Of a stretch of 64,000 nucleotides of DNA, positions 33,222 through 42,899 are shown one piece after another. Source of the stretch: Mycolicibacterium hassiacum DSM 44199. Lineage in GTDB: Bacteria > Actinomycetota > Actinomycetes > Mycobacteriales > Mycobacteriaceae. Made by a program: the position numbers and the translations under genes. The stretch lies in the NCBI RefSeq assembly GCF_900603025.1, contig NZ_LR026975.1, forward strand, positions 1,612,001-1,676,000, written 5' to 3'. Each line of letters begins with the position of its first letter. The stretch's first letter is position 1. The notes below the pieces were generated by a model. That model was not told where the DNA came from. It did no database searches and was given only the letters and a program-made list of their open reading frames with translations.

Positions 33222-33623
33222 ATGCCACTCTCCGATCATGAGCAGCGCATGCTCGAGCAGATCGAGAGCGCGCTCTATGCCGAGGATCCAAAGTTCGCCT
33301 CGAGCGTTCGCGGCGGGACTCTGCGCACCCCCTCCACCTGGCGACGGGTGCTGGGCGGTGCGTTGTTCGTGATCGGGCTGGCGTTGCTGGTCGGTGGTGT
33401 GCCGCTGCGCGAGTACATCGTCGCCGGTTTCCCGTTGCTCAGCGTGGTCGGTTTCATGATGATGTTCGCCGGCGTGATCGTCGCGATCACCGGACCGAGT
33501 GCGGCCGGTCTGGGCGACGGCCTGACCGTCACCGAGGTCGCCCGTCCCCGGCGGTCCAAGGGGTCGGGCGGGTCGTTCACCAGCCGGATGGAGGACCGCT
33601 TCCGGCGCCGGTTCGACGAGTAG
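33222..33623 (+). CDS. DUF3040 membrane protein (Rv2169c type)
   Basis: A 133-residue actinobacterial protein. The N-terminal signature MPLSDHEQRMLEQIESALYAEDPKFAS is diagnostic for DUF3040. Two transmembrane helices follow (about residues 46-64 and 68-90), then a basic tail RSKGSGGSFTSRMEDRFRRRFDE. Function unknown; the gene regularly stands just before the dcw cluster in mycobacteria. A strong Shine-Dalgarno (GGGAGGG) and a following intrinsic terminator define a single-gene unit. Confidence 0.92.
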   Translation: MPLSDHEQRMLEQIESALYAEDPKFASSVRGGTLRTPSTWRRVLGGALFVIGLALLVGGVPLREYIVAGFPLLSVVGFMMMFAGVIVAITGPSAAGLGDGLTVTEVARPRRSKGSGGSFTSRMEDRFRRRFDE

Positions 33624-33642
33624 CTTCCCGGTTAGACCTCTG

Positions 33643-33675
33643 ACGGGGTAGCCCCTGCGGGCTGCCCCGTTTTTT
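33643..33675 (+). terminator. Intrinsic terminator of the DUF3040 gene
   Basis: ACGGGGTAGCCC (33643-33654) and GGGCTGCCCCGT (33659-33670) form a 12-bp stem with one G-U pair and loop CTGC. A run of six T follows (33670-33675). This is the best classical terminator in the window. Confidence 0.95.
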
Positions 33676-33732
33676 CATGTCGGCATCGTGGTCCGGGCCG
33701 TGTCGTGTGCCGCGGGGTCGCACTCGGGCCAG

Positions 33733-33881
33733 GTCGGATCCCCCACTGAGACCCACTTTTCCCCTTCACATCCCAAAATCCTGGCCTCTACCTGCGGATT
33801 TACTAGCCGAAGCGGGGTGGTGAGGTCACCGACGGCCGGTGGTTCGCCCGTCGAACAGTGCTGGTCGATGGGGGATCCGAC
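33733..33881. repeat. 13-bp inverted repeat joining the two TGGGN arrays
   Basis: GTCGGATCCCCCA at 33733-33745 and its exact reverse complement TGGGGGATCCGAC at 33869-33881. The left arm includes the last box of the inverted array; the right arm ends 9 bp before the mraZ-proximal array. Confidence 0.85.
33741..33775 (-). promoter_or_regulatory. Inverted TGGGN box array (second MraZ-like site)
   Basis: On the minus strand TGGGA, AGGGG, TGGGT and TGGGG begin at 33775, 33765, 33755 and 33745, separated by exactly 5 nt (10-bp period). Three of four match TGGGN, the MraZ recognition unit known from other bacteria. The array faces away from mraZ. Confidence 0.6.
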
Positions 33882-33890
33882 ACGAAATGG

Positions 33891-33935
33891 TGGGCGCAGG
33901 TGGCACAAAGTGGGGGAAAGTGGGGTAAAGTGGCG
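33891..33935 (+). promoter_or_regulatory. MraZ operator: five boxes with 10-bp period
   Basis: TGGGC, TGGCA, TGGGG, TGGGG and TGGCG begin at 33891, 33901, 33911, 33921 and 33931. The spacers of boxes 2-4 end in AAAG or a close variant. A TANNNT hexamer, TAAAGT (33926-33931), lies inside the array, so bound MraZ would cover the promoter of the dcw cluster. Known MraZ operators are TGGGN direct repeats with 5-nt spacers. Confidence 0.8.
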
Positions 33936-33984
33936 GATGTCGGAGCGACCGGGGTTCCGGCGGGAGTGACGCGGAGGTGACGGG

Positions 33985-34416
33985 ATGTTTCTCGGCACCT
34001 ACACGCCGAAGCTCGACGACAAGGGGCGGCTCACGCTGCCCGCCAAGTTCCGCGATGCACTGGCAGGAGGGTTGATGGTGACGAAAGGCCAGGACCACAG
34101 CCTCGCCGTGTATCCGCGGGAGGAGTTCGAAAAGCTCGCCCGCCGCGCAGCGCAGGCATCCCGGGCCAACCCGGAGGCCCGGGCCTTCCTGCGCAACCTC
34201 GCCGCGGGCACCGACGAACAGCGACCGGATTCCCAGGGCCGCATCACGTTGTCGGCCGAGCACCGGCGCTACGCGAACCTCACCAAGGACTGCGTGGTGA
34301 TCGGCTCGGTGGACTACCTGGAGATCTGGGACGCCCAGGCATGGCAGGAGTATCAGCAGGCGCACGAAGAGTCCTACTCCGCGGCCACCAATGAAGCTCT
34401 GCAAGGCATCATCTGA
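33985..34416 (+). CDS. mraZ: Transcriptional regulator MraZ
   Basis: MraZ is a ring-forming DNA-binding protein that represses its own dcw operon. The 143-residue protein has two AbrB-like repeats, each with the DxxGR signature: [23 protein letters not shown] (residues 2-24) and [20 protein letters not shown] in the second half. GGAGG lies 9 nt before the ATG. It is first in the cluster, directly downstream of its own box array. Confidence 0.96.
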   Translation: MFLGTYTPKLDDKGRLTLPAKFRDALAGGLMVTKGQDHSLAVYPREEFEKLARRAAQASRANPEARAFLRNLAAGTDEQRPDSQGRITLSAEHRRYANLTKDCVVIGSVDYLEIWDAQAWQEYQQAHEESYSAATNEALQGII

Positions 34417-34549
34417 GCGCGGCGTGCACGTCGCCCGTGCACCGCGGCCTCTGCCCGAACCGGCCCTGACGTACTTCCCCAACGCCAGGTCCGTGCTCTC
34501 GGACAGGGACCACGGTGCAGGGGCCCCCGCCGCAGGAGGCATAGCAGTC

Positions 34550-35620
34550 ATGGCCCCGCGCCCGGAGAACGATCCACGCGACGACGACGAGGTCGCAGCA
34601 GCCGACCCGGCTGACGAACAGTCCGATAACGAAAAGCCCGCTAGTGACGCTGATTTCGGCCACATCCCGGTTCTGGCCGAACGTTGCGTCGAACTGTTGG
34701 CGCCGGCGCTGACCCGGTACAGCGCCGACGGGTCCGGTGCGGTGCTGCTGGACGCCACGCTGGGCGCGGGCGGACACGCCGAACGATTCCTGAGCAGATT
34801 CCCCGGGTTGCGTCTGATCGGCCTGGACCGCGATCCGAATGCGTTGTGGATCGCGGGGGAGCGGCTGGCCCGGTTCCGCGACCGCGTGCTGCTGGTCCGC
34901 ACCCGCTACGACCGCATCAAGGAGGTGCTCGCCGAAAGTTCGTACTGGGCCTTTGAACTCGACGGTGTGCTGTTCGACCTCGGGGTGTCGTCGATGCAGT
35001 TGGACCGCACCGAGCGGGGGTTCTCGTACTCCGCGGACGCCCCGCTGGACATGCGGATGGACCCGGACTCCCCGCTGACCGCCGCCGACGTCGTCAACAC
35101 CTACGACGAGCGCTCGCTCACCCGGGTGCTGCGGGATTTCGGCGAGGAACGCTTCGCCGGTCGGATCGCGGCGCAGATCGTCCGTCGGCGCGCCCGGAAA
35201 CCGTTCACCACCACCGGCGAACTGGTGGAGCTGTTGTATCAGGCCATCCCGGCGGCCGCCCGGCGCGCCGGCGGGCACCCGGCCAAACGGACCTTTCAGG
35301 CGCTGCGCATCGCCGTCAACGGCGAACTCGACTCGCTGCGTGCGGCCCTGCCCGCGGCGATGGAGGCGTTGCGGCCCGGCGGGCGGATCGTGGTGATGTC
35401 GTATCAGTCGCTGGAGGACCGGATCGTCAAGCAACAGTTCGCGGCGGCCACGGCATCGCGCACACCGGCTGGGCTCCCGGTCGAACTGCCCGGCCATGAA
35501 CCGAAATTCACGGCCCTGACCCGCGGTGCCGAGCGCGCCGACGAGGCGGAGGTCGCAGCCAATCCACGCAGCGCTTCGGTGCGGCTGCGGGCACTGGAGA
35601 AGGTGGGGGGTACGCAATGA
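34550..35620 (+). CDS. rsmH: 16S rRNA (cytosine(1402)-N4)-methyltransferase
   Basis: RsmH methylates C1402 in the ribosomal P site. Class I methyltransferase motifs are [15 protein letters not shown] (SAM site), [20 protein letters not shown] and the family's [16 protein letters not shown]; the C-terminal part has [16 protein letters not shown] and [15 protein letters not shown] 34550 has AGGAGG ten nt upstream and gives 356 residues. The frame stays open upstream through GTG 34424 to ATG 34391, overlapping mraZ. The segment [15 protein letters not shown] there resembles the N-terminus I recall for M. tuberculosis Rv2165c, so a longer form is possible. Confidence 0.93.
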   Translation: MAPRPENDPRDDDEVAAADPADEQSDNEKPASDADFGHIPVLAERCVELLAPALTRYSADGSGAVLLDATLGAGGHAERFLSRFPGLRLIGLDRDPNALWIAGERLARFRDRVLLVRTRYDRIKEVLAESSYWAFELDGVLFDLGVSSMQLDRTERGFSYSADAPLDMRMDPDSPLTAADVVNTYDERSLTRVLRDFGEERFAGRIAAQIVRRRARKPFTTTGELVELLYQAIPAAARRAGGHPAKRTFQALRIAVNGELDSLRAALPAAMEALRPGGRIVVMSYQSLEDRIVKQQFAAATASRTPAGLPVELPGHEPKFTALTRGAERADEAEVAANPRSASVRLRALEKVGGTQ

Positions 35621-36798
35621 GGACGAAGCGCTCGGCTCCGGTTCGCGGCGGCGACGAACGTCGTCGTACCGTGCGCGGCACGCGGCGTGGCAGCGAGGCC
35701 CCCACGCGGCGCAACCCCGCGCGCGATCAGCGACCGCTGCGGTCCGCACCGCAGACCACACCGATCCCGCGGCCGGCCGACAAGCCGGTGCGACCGAAGA
35801 CCACCAGCCAGGCCCGGGCGCGTGCCAAGGCTCGGAAAGCCAAGGCGCCCAAGGTTGTCCGGCCGCCACTGCGGGAGCGGTTGCTCACCAGACTGGCCAC
35901 GGCGGTGTCGTCGATCGAGTTGAGCCCCCGTGCTCTGCTCGCCCGGGTCCCGTTCGTCGTCCTGGTCATCGGGTCGATCGGCGTCGGTCTGGGGCTGACC
36001 CTGTGGCTGTCCACCGACGCCGCCGAGCGGTCCTACCGGCTGGGCAGCGCCCGGGAACTCAATCAGGCGCTGCTGCAGCAGAAGGAGGCCCTGGAACGGG
36101 ACGTGCTGCGCGCGCAGGCCGCCCCGGCGCTGGCCGAGAAGGCCCGGGAACTGGGCATGATCCCGTCCCGGGAGACCGCGCATCTGGTCCAGGATCCGGC
36201 CGGGAACTGGGTCGTCGTCGGCACTCCCAAACCGGCCGAGGGCGTGCCGCCGCCCCCGCTGAACACCCCGCTTCCCGACGATCCGCCGCCGCCCCCGCCG
36301 ACCCCGCCCGCGCCGCGGGTGGTGGACCCGCGGGAGGTGACGGTACGCATTCCGCCGCGGTCGAATCCGGCCCAGCAGCCCGGCACTGCCCCGCAGCAGC
36401 CCGGCACCGTCGGTCAGCCGCCGGGTACCGTTCCACTGACCGCACCGCTGCCCGGCACCGGCACCGCGCCGCTGGAGGTTCCCACCCCCGTTGCGGTACC
36501 GCATGCCGCCGACGGTCCGCTGGCGGCGCTCGGCCCGGTGCCCGAACCGGCGCCGCAGGCCCCGCCTCCGCAGACCGCCCCGGCGCCCGCGGCGCCGGCC
36601 CCCGACGGCGCCGTCGCCCCCGAGGTCGCGGTGCCCGTCCCCGCACCCGCCGCCCAGCCCGCGCCCGACGCGGTGCCCGCCCCGGTCGCGGCCCCGCCCG
36701 ACGGCACCCCGCATGATCCGCAGCTGGCCGCGACACCCGGGCCGGTGGGCGGCGAACCTCCGGCCGCACCCGAGCCGACGCCGGGGCAACCGGTATGA
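35617..36798 (+). CDS. FtsL-like division protein with Pro/Ala-rich tail (Rv2164c type)
   Basis: A 393-residue single-pass membrane protein in the ftsL position between rsmH and pbpB. The N-terminal 95 residues are strongly basic and cytoplasmic. A transmembrane helix (about 109-130, [21 protein letters not shown]) leads to a short coiled coil ([24 protein letters not shown]), as in FtsL/DivIC. The last 190 residues are Pro/Ala-rich and disordered. FtsL bridges FtsQ and the FtsW-FtsI synthase. Both ends overlap neighbours as ATGA. Confidence 0.87.
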   Translation: MRTKRSAPVRGGDERRRTVRGTRRGSEAPTRRNPARDQRPLRSAPQTTPIPRPADKPVRPKTTSQARARAKARKAKAPKVVRPPLRERLLTRLATAVSSIELSPRALLARVPFVVLVIGSIGVGLGLTLWLSTDAAERSYRLGSARELNQALLQQKEALERDVLRAQAAPALAEKARELGMIPSRETAHLVQDPAGNWVVVGTPKPAEGVPPPPLNTPLPDDPPPPPPTPPAPRVVDPREVTVRIPPRSNPAQQPGTAPQQPGTVGQPPGTVPLTAPLPGTGTAPLEVPTPVAVPHAADGPLAALGPVPEPAPQAPPPQTAPAPAAPAPDGAVAPEVAVPVPAPAAQPAPDAVPAPVAAPPDGTPHDPQLAATPGPVGGEPPAAPEPTPGQPV

Positions 36799-38714
36799 CC
36801 CGCCGCACCGGTCGCGGCCGAGACCGCAGCGCCAAGACCCGGAACGCCGTCACCACGGAGCGGTCGGTGCGGGCCCGTCGCACTCGTACGGCGACGGCGG
36901 AAACCGGTTTGCGCAGTGCGTCGTTCGTCTTCCGCCACCGAGTCGGCAATGCCGCCATCTTCCTGGTGCTGGTGCTCGCCGCCGCCCAGCTGTTCAACCT
37001 GCAGGTGCCGCGCGCCGAAGGGCTGCGCAAGGAGGCCGCCAGCCAGCTCAAGGTCACCGATGTCGACAAGGCCGTGCGCGGCGCGATCATCGACCGGGAC
37101 AACGACAAGCTCGCGTTCACCATCGAGGCCCGGGCGCTGACCTTCCAGCCGAAGAAGGTGCGTCAGCAGCTGACCGAGGCCAAGGCGAAATCCCCGGATG
37201 CGCCCGACCCGGACCAGCGACTGCGGGAGATCGCCGATGAGGTCGCCGCGCGGCTGAACAACAAGCCCAACGCGGCCACCGTGCTCAAGAAGCTGCGCAG
37301 CGACGAGACCTTCGTGTACCTGGCCCGTGCCGTGGATCCCGCGATCGCCGAGGCGATCACCGACAAGTTCCCCGAAGTCGGCGCCGAACGCCAGGACCTG
37401 CGCCAGTACCCGGGAGGATCGCTGGCGGCCAACATCATCGGCGGCGTCGGCTGGGACGGCCACGGTCTGCTGGGTCTGGAGGACGCTCTCGATGCGGTGC
37501 TGGCCGGCACCGACGGCTCGATCACCTACGACCGCGGTTCGGACGGGGTGGTGATCCCGGGCAGCTACCGTAACCGCCACGAAGCGGTGGACGGGTCGAC
37601 CGTGCAGCTGACCCTCGACAGCGACATCCAGTTCTTCGTGCAGCAGCAGGTGCAGCTGGCCAAGGAGGTCTCCGGCGCCAAACGGGTCCTGGCGGTGGTG
37701 CTCGACGCGAAAACCGCTGAGGTACTGGCGATGGCGAACGACAACACGTTCGACCCGTCGCAGGACATCGGCCGCCAGGACGACCGGGAGCTGGGCAACC
37801 CGTCGGTGTCGGCGCCGTACGAGCCCGGCTCGGTCAACAAGATCGTCACCGCCGCGTCGGTCATCGAGTTCGGCCTGTCGCATCCCGACGAGGTGCTGCA
37901 GGTGCCCGGCAGCATCGCGATGGGCGGGGTCACCGTCCGTGACGCCTGGGCGCACGGGACCGTACCGTTCACCACCACCGGTGTCTTCGGGAAGTCGTCG
38001 AACGTCGGCACGTTGATGCTGGCGCAGCGCGTCGGCCCGGAGCGCTTCGTCGAGATGATGCGCAAGTTCGGGCTCGGTCAGCGCACCGGTGTCGGGCTGC
38101 CGGGCGAGAGCGCCGGGCTGGTCCCGCCGATCGCGCAGTGGTCCGGCAGCACGTTCGCCAACCTGCCTATCGGCCAAGGCCTTTCGATGACCCTGCTGCA
38201 GCTCGCGGGTATGTACCAGGCGATCGCCAACGACGGTCTGCGGATTCCGCCGCGCATCGTCAAGGCGACGATCGCGCCGGACGGCACCCGCACCGAGGAA
38301 CCCCGTCCCGAGGGGATCCGGGTGGTGTCCCCGGAAACCGCACGCACGGTGCGGCACATGTTCCGCTCCACCGTGCAGCGCGACCCGCGCGGCGTCCAGC
38401 AGGGCACCGCCCCGCAGGCCGCCATCGAGGGCTATCAGGTGTCCGGCAAGACCGGTACCGCCCAGCAGATCAACCCGGCCTGCGGGTGCTACTACGACAA
38501 CGTGTACTGGATCTCGTTCGCCGGGATGGTACCCGCGGACAACCCGCGCTACGTCATCGCGGTGATGGCCGACAACCCGCAGCGCACCTCCGACGGCCAG
38601 CCCGGCAGCACCTTCGCGCCGCTGTTCCAGACCATCGCGTCGTGGCTGCTGCAGCGCGAGAACGTGCCGCTGTCACCGGACCCGGGCCCCCCGCTGACGC
38701 TGCAGGCGACCTGA
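36795..38714 (+). CDS. pbpB: Division-specific penicillin-binding protein 3 (FtsI)
   Basis: PbpB is the monofunctional D,D-transpeptidase that makes septal peptidoglycan with FtsW. The 639-residue class B PBP has a basic N-terminus and one transmembrane helix (about residues 53-73). A dimerisation/pedestal domain is followed by the transpeptidase domain with Ser346-x2-Lys349 (PGSVNKIV), Ser401-Ser402-Asn403 and Lys552-Thr-Gly-Thr (SGKTGTAQ). CGCYYDNVYW carries two Cys. Only 45 bp separate it from murE; in M. tuberculosis PE_PGRS38 and other genes lie here. Confidence 0.95.
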   Translation: MTRRTGRGRDRSAKTRNAVTTERSVRARRTRTATAETGLRSASFVFRHRVGNAAIFLVLVLAAAQLFNLQVPRAEGLRKEAASQLKVTDVDKAVRGAIIDRDNDKLAFTIEARALTFQPKKVRQQLTEAKAKSPDAPDPDQRLREIADEVAARLNNKPNAATVLKKLRSDETFVYLARAVDPAIAEAITDKFPEVGAERQDLRQYPGGSLAANIIGGVGWDGHGLLGLEDALDAVLAGTDGSITYDRGSDGVVIPGSYRNRHEAVDGSTVQLTLDSDIQFFVQQQVQLAKEVSGAKRVLAVVLDAKTAEVLAMANDNTFDPSQDIGRQDDRELGNPSVSAPYEPGSVNKIVTAASVIEFGLSHPDEVLQVPGSIAMGGVTVRDAWAHGTVPFTTTGVFGKSSNVGTLMLAQRVGPERFVEMMRKFGLGQRTGVGLPGESAGLVPPIAQWSGSTFANLPIGQGLSMTLLQLAGMYQAIANDGLRIPPRIVKATIAPDGTRTEEPRPEGIRVVSPETARTVRHMFRSTVQRDPRGVQQGTAPQAAIEGYQVSGKTGTAQQINPACGCYYDNVYWISFAGMVPADNPRYVIAVMADNPQRTSDGQPGSTFAPLFQTIASWLLQRENVPLSPDPGPPLTLQAT

Positions 38715-38759
38715 GCGCTGCCACTGCCGCCACCGCCGGGCCGGTACTGTGTCATCGCC

Positions 38760-40292
38760 ATGAACCTGCGTCCCAGCCACCCCACCGGCCATGCGCTCGC
38801 GGCGTTGGCCGAGCAGGTGGCCGCGGTGCCCGCCGGGCCGGCCAACCTCGCCGACCTCGGCGATGTGGTGGTCACCGGGGTCACGCTGCGCAGCCAGGAC
38901 GCCCGGCCCGGGGACCTGTTCGCCGCGCTGCCGGGTGCGGCCTCGCACGGGGCCAGGTACGCCACCGAGGCGGTTTCCCGCGGCGCGGTCGCCGTGCTGA
39001 CCGACGGTGCGGGCAGCGCCCTGCTCGGGCCCGACATCGGGGTCCCGGTGCTGATCCATCCCGATCCGCGGTCGGTGCTCGGCGGGCTGGCCGCCACCGT
39101 GTACGGCCATCCGTCGAACCGGTTGCGCGTCATCGGGATCACCGGCACCTCCGGCAAGACCACCACCACCTACCTGGTGGAGGCCGGGCTGCGCGCGGCG
39201 GGCCGGGTGGCCGGGTTGATCGGCACCGTCGGGGTCCGCATCGACGGCCGCGACCAGCCCAGCGCGCTGACCACCCCGGAGGCGCCGGATCTGCAGGCGC
39301 TGCTGGCGGTGATGGCCGAACAGGGCGTCGACACCGTGGTGATGGAGGTGTCCAGCCACGCCCTGACCCTCGGCCGGGTCGACGGGGTGCGGTTCGCCGT
39401 CGGCGGGTTCACCAACCTCTCGCGTGACCATCTCGACTTCCATCCGACGATGGACGACTACTTCGCCGCCAAGGCGCGGCTGTTCGCGCCCGAGTCGCCC
39501 ACCCACGCCGAGCGGTCGGTGATCTGCATCGACGACGAGGCCGGCCGGGCGATGGCCGAACGCGCGGATCGGGCGGTGACGGTGAGTGCGACCGGCCGTG
39601 AGGCGGATTGGACCGTGGAGTCGGTGCGCACCGTCGACCGCGGCGGCCAGGAGTTCTACGCCGTCGACCCGGCGGGCGTGCACCACGGGCTGCGGATCGC
39701 GCTGCCCGGCCGCTACAACGTGGCCAATTGTCTGCTGGCCGCCGCGGTGCTGGATGTGGTCGGGGTGTCGCCGGAGCAGGCGGCCCCCGGGCTGCGCACC
39801 GCCACCGTGCCCGGGCGGCTGGAACCGATCGACCGCGGCCAGCCCTTCCTGGCCCTGGTCGACTACGCCCACAAACCCGGGGCGTTGGAGGCGGTGCTGC
39901 GGGCCCTGCGCGAGCAGGGGGCGACGCGGATCGCGGTGGTGGTCGGCGCCGGCGGCAACCGCGACCCGGGCAAACGCGAACCGATGGGCCGGGTGGCCGC
40001 CGAGCTGGCCGACCTCGTGGTGATCACCGACGACAACCCGCGCGACGAGGACCCGGCCGCGATCCGGGCCGCGCTGCTGGCCGGCGCCGCGGGGGGATCC
40101 GCGCAGGTGGTCGAGATCGCCGACCGCCGGGCGGCGATCGACTACGCGGTCGACTGGGCCGAACCCGGCGACGCCGTGCTCGTCGCCGGCAAGGGGCACG
40201 AGCCGGGTCAGACCATCGGGGGGCAGACCCGTCCGTTCGACGACCGCGCCGAACTGGCCGCGGCACTGGAAGCATCGAGGCACCGTGGATGA
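38760..40292 (+). CDS. murE: UDP-N-acetylmuramoyl-tripeptide synthetase (mDAP-adding)
   Basis: MurE adds meso-diaminopimelate to UDP-MurNAc-Ala-Glu. The 510-residue Mur ligase has the P-loop GTSGKTTTT (129-137), the carbamoylated-Lys region [15 protein letters not shown] and the mDAP-selecting motif D-N-P-R in [17 protein letters not shown] lies 9 nt before the ATG, which may mark an internal promoter with a leader of only a few nucleotides. The stop overlaps murF as ATGA. Confidence 0.96.
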   Translation: MNLRPSHPTGHALAALAEQVAAVPAGPANLADLGDVVVTGVTLRSQDARPGDLFAALPGAASHGARYATEAVSRGAVAVLTDGAGSALLGPDIGVPVLIHPDPRSVLGGLAATVYGHPSNRLRVIGITGTSGKTTTTYLVEAGLRAAGRVAGLIGTVGVRIDGRDQPSALTTPEAPDLQALLAVMAEQGVDTVVMEVSSHALTLGRVDGVRFAVGGFTNLSRDHLDFHPTMDDYFAAKARLFAPESPTHAERSVICIDDEAGRAMAERADRAVTVSATGREADWTVESVRTVDRGGQEFYAVDPAGVHHGLRIALPGRYNVANCLLAAAVLDVVGVSPEQAAPGLRTATVPGRLEPIDRGQPFLALVDYAHKPGALEAVLRALREQGATRIAVVVGAGGNRDPGKREPMGRVAAELADLVVITDDNPRDEDPAAIRAALLAGAAGGSAQVVEIADRRAAIDYAVDWAEPGDAVLVAGKGHEPGQTIGGQTRPFDDRAELAAALEASRHRG

Positions 40293-41821
40293 TCCCGTTG
40301 ACCATCGCCGAGGTCGCCGACATCGTCGGCGGCCGGCTCGCCGACATCACCGCAGAACAGGCGGCCGCCACCCGCATCACCGGCACCGTGGAGTTCGACT
40401 CGCGCCGGGTCACCCCGGGCGGGTTGTTCCTTGCACTGCCGGGTGCCCGCGCCGACGGGCACGACTTCGCCGCTGCCGCAATAGAATCCGGTGCGGTCGC
40501 GGTGTTGGCGGCCCGGCCGGTCGGGGTTCCGGCGATCATCGCGCCGCCGGCCACCGGTGACGCACAGGCCAGCGTGCTCGAACACGACACCGACGGTTCG
40601 GGGGCGGCGGTGCTGGCGGCGCTGGCGAAACTCGCCGCCGCGGTCGCCGCGAGGCTGGTGAGCCGGGGCCTGAGGATCATCGGCGTCACCGGGTCGTCGG
40701 GCAAGACGTCGACCAAGGACCTGATCGCCGCGGTGCTGGCACCGTTGGGCGAGGTCGTCGCACCACCCGGATCGTTCAACAACGAACTCGGCCACCCGTG
40801 GACGGTGCTGCGCGCCACCGAATCCACCGACTTTCTCGTGCTCGAGATGTCGGCCCGGCGCCGCGGCAACATCGCCGCCCTCGCCGCGATCGCACCGCCG
40901 CAGATCGCGGTGGTGCTCAACGTCGGCACCGCCCATCTCGGCGAGTTCGGTTCGCGACACGCCATCGTGGAGACGAAAGCAGAACTGCCGCAATCGGTTC
41001 CGCCGGACGGCGCGGTGATCCTCAACGTCGACGACCCCGCGGTGGCGGGGATGGCCGACCGCACCGCGGCCCGGGTGGTGCGGGTGTCGCGCTCACCGGG
41101 TGCGGACGTGTGGGCCGGCGAGGTGACACTCGACGAACTGGCCAGGCCCCGGTTTCGGCTGCACGCCGGGGACCGTGCGGTCGAGGTCGCGCTGGCCGTG
41201 CACGGCGACCACCAGGTGTCGAACGCGTTGTGTGCGGCCGCCGTCGCCCTGGAGTGCGGGGCCGGCCTCGAGCAGGTGGCGGCGGCGCTGTCGAATGCCG
41301 GTCCGGTTTCCGCGCACCGGATGCAGGTGGTCACCCGCGGCGACGGGGTCACCGTCATCAACGACGCCTACAACGCCAACCCCGATTCGGTGCGCGCCGG
41401 CCTGAAGGCGCTGGTCTGGATGGCCCGGCAGGGAGCCGAACCGCGCCGCAGCTGGGCGGTGCTGGGAGAGATGGCCGAGCTCGGCGAGGACGCGATATCC
41501 GAGCATGACGCCATCGGCCGGACCGCGGTGCGCTTAGATGTGTCACGACTCGTCGTCGTGGGAACCGGGAGGGCTATGAGCGCCATGCACCACGGCGCGG
41601 TGATGGAAGGGTCATGGGGCTCCGAGTCCACCATGGTTCCCGACGCCGACGCCGCGCTGGCTCTGCTGCGCTCCGAGCTGCAGGCCGGAGACGTGGTGTT
41701 GGTCAAGGGCTCGAACGCGGTCGGGTTGGCCGCCCTGGCCGAGGCCCTGATCGCCGACGCGGCTCCCGACGGACAGACCCTCACCACCCAGGCCCCAGAC
41801 CCCCAGGATCCGACCGCATGA
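40289..41821 (+). CDS. murF: UDP-N-acetylmuramoyl-tripeptide-D-alanyl-D-alanine ligase
   Basis: MurF adds D-Ala-D-Ala to complete the pentapeptide precursor. The 510-residue protein has the ATP site [14 protein letters not shown], the central-domain [22 protein letters not shown] and the C-terminal [15 protein letters not shown] typical of MurF. Start and stop overlap murE and mraY by 4 bp each. Confidence 0.96.
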   Translation: MIPLTIAEVADIVGGRLADITAEQAAATRITGTVEFDSRRVTPGGLFLALPGARADGHDFAAAAIESGAVAVLAARPVGVPAIIAPPATGDAQASVLEHDTDGSGAAVLAALAKLAAAVAARLVSRGLRIIGVTGSSGKTSTKDLIAAVLAPLGEVVAPPGSFNNELGHPWTVLRATESTDFLVLEMSARRRGNIAALAAIAPPQIAVVLNVGTAHLGEFGSRHAIVETKAELPQSVPPDGAVILNVDDPAVAGMADRTAARVVRVSRSPGADVWAGEVTLDELARPRFRLHAGDRAVEVALAVHGDHQVSNALCAAAVALECGAGLEQVAAALSNAGPVSAHRMQVVTRGDGVTVINDAYNANPDSVRAGLKALVWMARQGAEPRRSWAVLGEMAELGEDAISEHDAIGRTAVRLDVSRLVVVGTGRAMSAMHHGAVMEGSWGSESTMVPDADAALALLRSELQAGDVVLVKGSNAVGLAALAEALIADAAPDGQTLTTQAPDPQDPTA

Positions 41822-42897
41822 GGCAGATACTCATCGCCGTCGGCATTGCGCTGACGGTGTCCATCCTGCTCACCCCGATGCTGATCCGGCTGTTCACCCG
41901 CCAGGGGTTCGGCCATGAGATCCGCGAGGACGGCCCGCCGACCCATCAGAAGAAACGCGGCACCCCCTCGATGGGCGGGGTGGCGATCCTGGCCGGCGTC
42001 TGGGCCAGCTACCTGGGCACCCACCTGGTGGGGGTGCTCATCGACGGCAAGGGACCGTCGGCGTCGGGGCTGTTGGTGCTGCTGCTCGCGACCAGCCTCG
42101 GCCTGGTCGGGTTCACCGACGACCTCATCAAGATCCGCCGCGCCCGCAACCTGGGGCTGAACAAGACCGCCAAGACCATCGGCATCCTCATCGCGGCGGT
42201 GCTGTTCGGGGTGCTGGTGCTGCAGTTCCGCAACGCCGACGGGCTCACCCCGGGCAGCACCGAGCTGTCCTACGTGCGCGACATCGCCACCCTGACCCTG
42301 CCGCCGCTCTTGTTCGTGCTGTTCGTCGTCGTCGTGGTCAGCGCCTGGTCCAACGCGGTGAACTTCACCGACGGGCTGGACGGCCTGGCCGCCGGGGCGA
42401 TGGCGATGGTGTGTGCGGCGTACGTGCTGATCACGTTCTGGCAGTTCCGCAACGCCTGCGCGACCAGTCCCGGGGTGGGCTGCTACAACGTGCGCGACCC
42501 GCTGGATCTGGCGATCGTCGCGGCCGCCACCGCCGGCGCGTGCATCGGGTTCCTGTGGTGGAACGCCGCACCCGCCAAGATCTTCATGGGCGACACCGGT
42601 TCGCTGGCGCTCGGCGGTGTGATCGCCGGGCTGTCGATCACCAGCCGCACCGAGATCCTCGCGGTGGTGCTCGGCGCGCTGTTCGTCGCCGAGGTCACCT
42701 CGGTGGTGATCCAGATCCTGGCGTTCCGCACCACCGGCCGCCGGGTGTTCCGGATGGCGCCCTTCCATCACCATTTCGAGCTCGTCGGGTGGGCCGAGAC
42801 CACGGTCATCATCCGGTTCTGGTTGTTGACCGCGATCGCCTGCGGGCTCGGGGTGGCGCTGTTCTACAGCGAGTGGTTGTCGCTGGTCGGGGCCTGA
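41818..42897 (+). CDS. mraY: Phospho-N-acetylmuramoyl-pentapeptide-transferase
   Basis: MraY transfers phospho-MurNAc-pentapeptide to polyprenyl phosphate, giving lipid I. This 359-residue, ten-helix membrane enzyme shows [14 protein letters not shown], the catalytic aspartates in GFTDDLIKI and [22 protein letters not shown] and the HHHF motif ([13 protein letters not shown]). Length equals M. tuberculosis MraY. It lies two bases before murD. Confidence 0.97.
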   Translation: MRQILIAVGIALTVSILLTPMLIRLFTRQGFGHEIREDGPPTHQKKRGTPSMGGVAILAGVWASYLGTHLVGVLIDGKGPSASGLLVLLLATSLGLVGFTDDLIKIRRARNLGLNKTAKTIGILIAAVLFGVLVLQFRNADGLTPGSTELSYVRDIATLTLPPLLFVLFVVVVVSAWSNAVNFTDGLDGLAAGAMAMVCAAYVLITFWQFRNACATSPGVGCYNVRDPLDLAIVAAATAGACIGFLWWNAAPAKIFMGDTGSLALGGVIAGLSITSRTEILAVVLGALFVAEVTSVVIQILAFRTTGRRVFRMAPFHHHFELVGWAETTVIIRFWLLTAIACGLGVALFYSEWLSLVGA

Positions 42898-42899
42898 AG

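Noticed and set aside
33733..33881. Miniature transposable element (13-bp inverted repeats, 149 bp)
   Set aside because: No target duplication flanks it and the arms coincide with the TGGGN boxes, so a regulatory reading is simpler.
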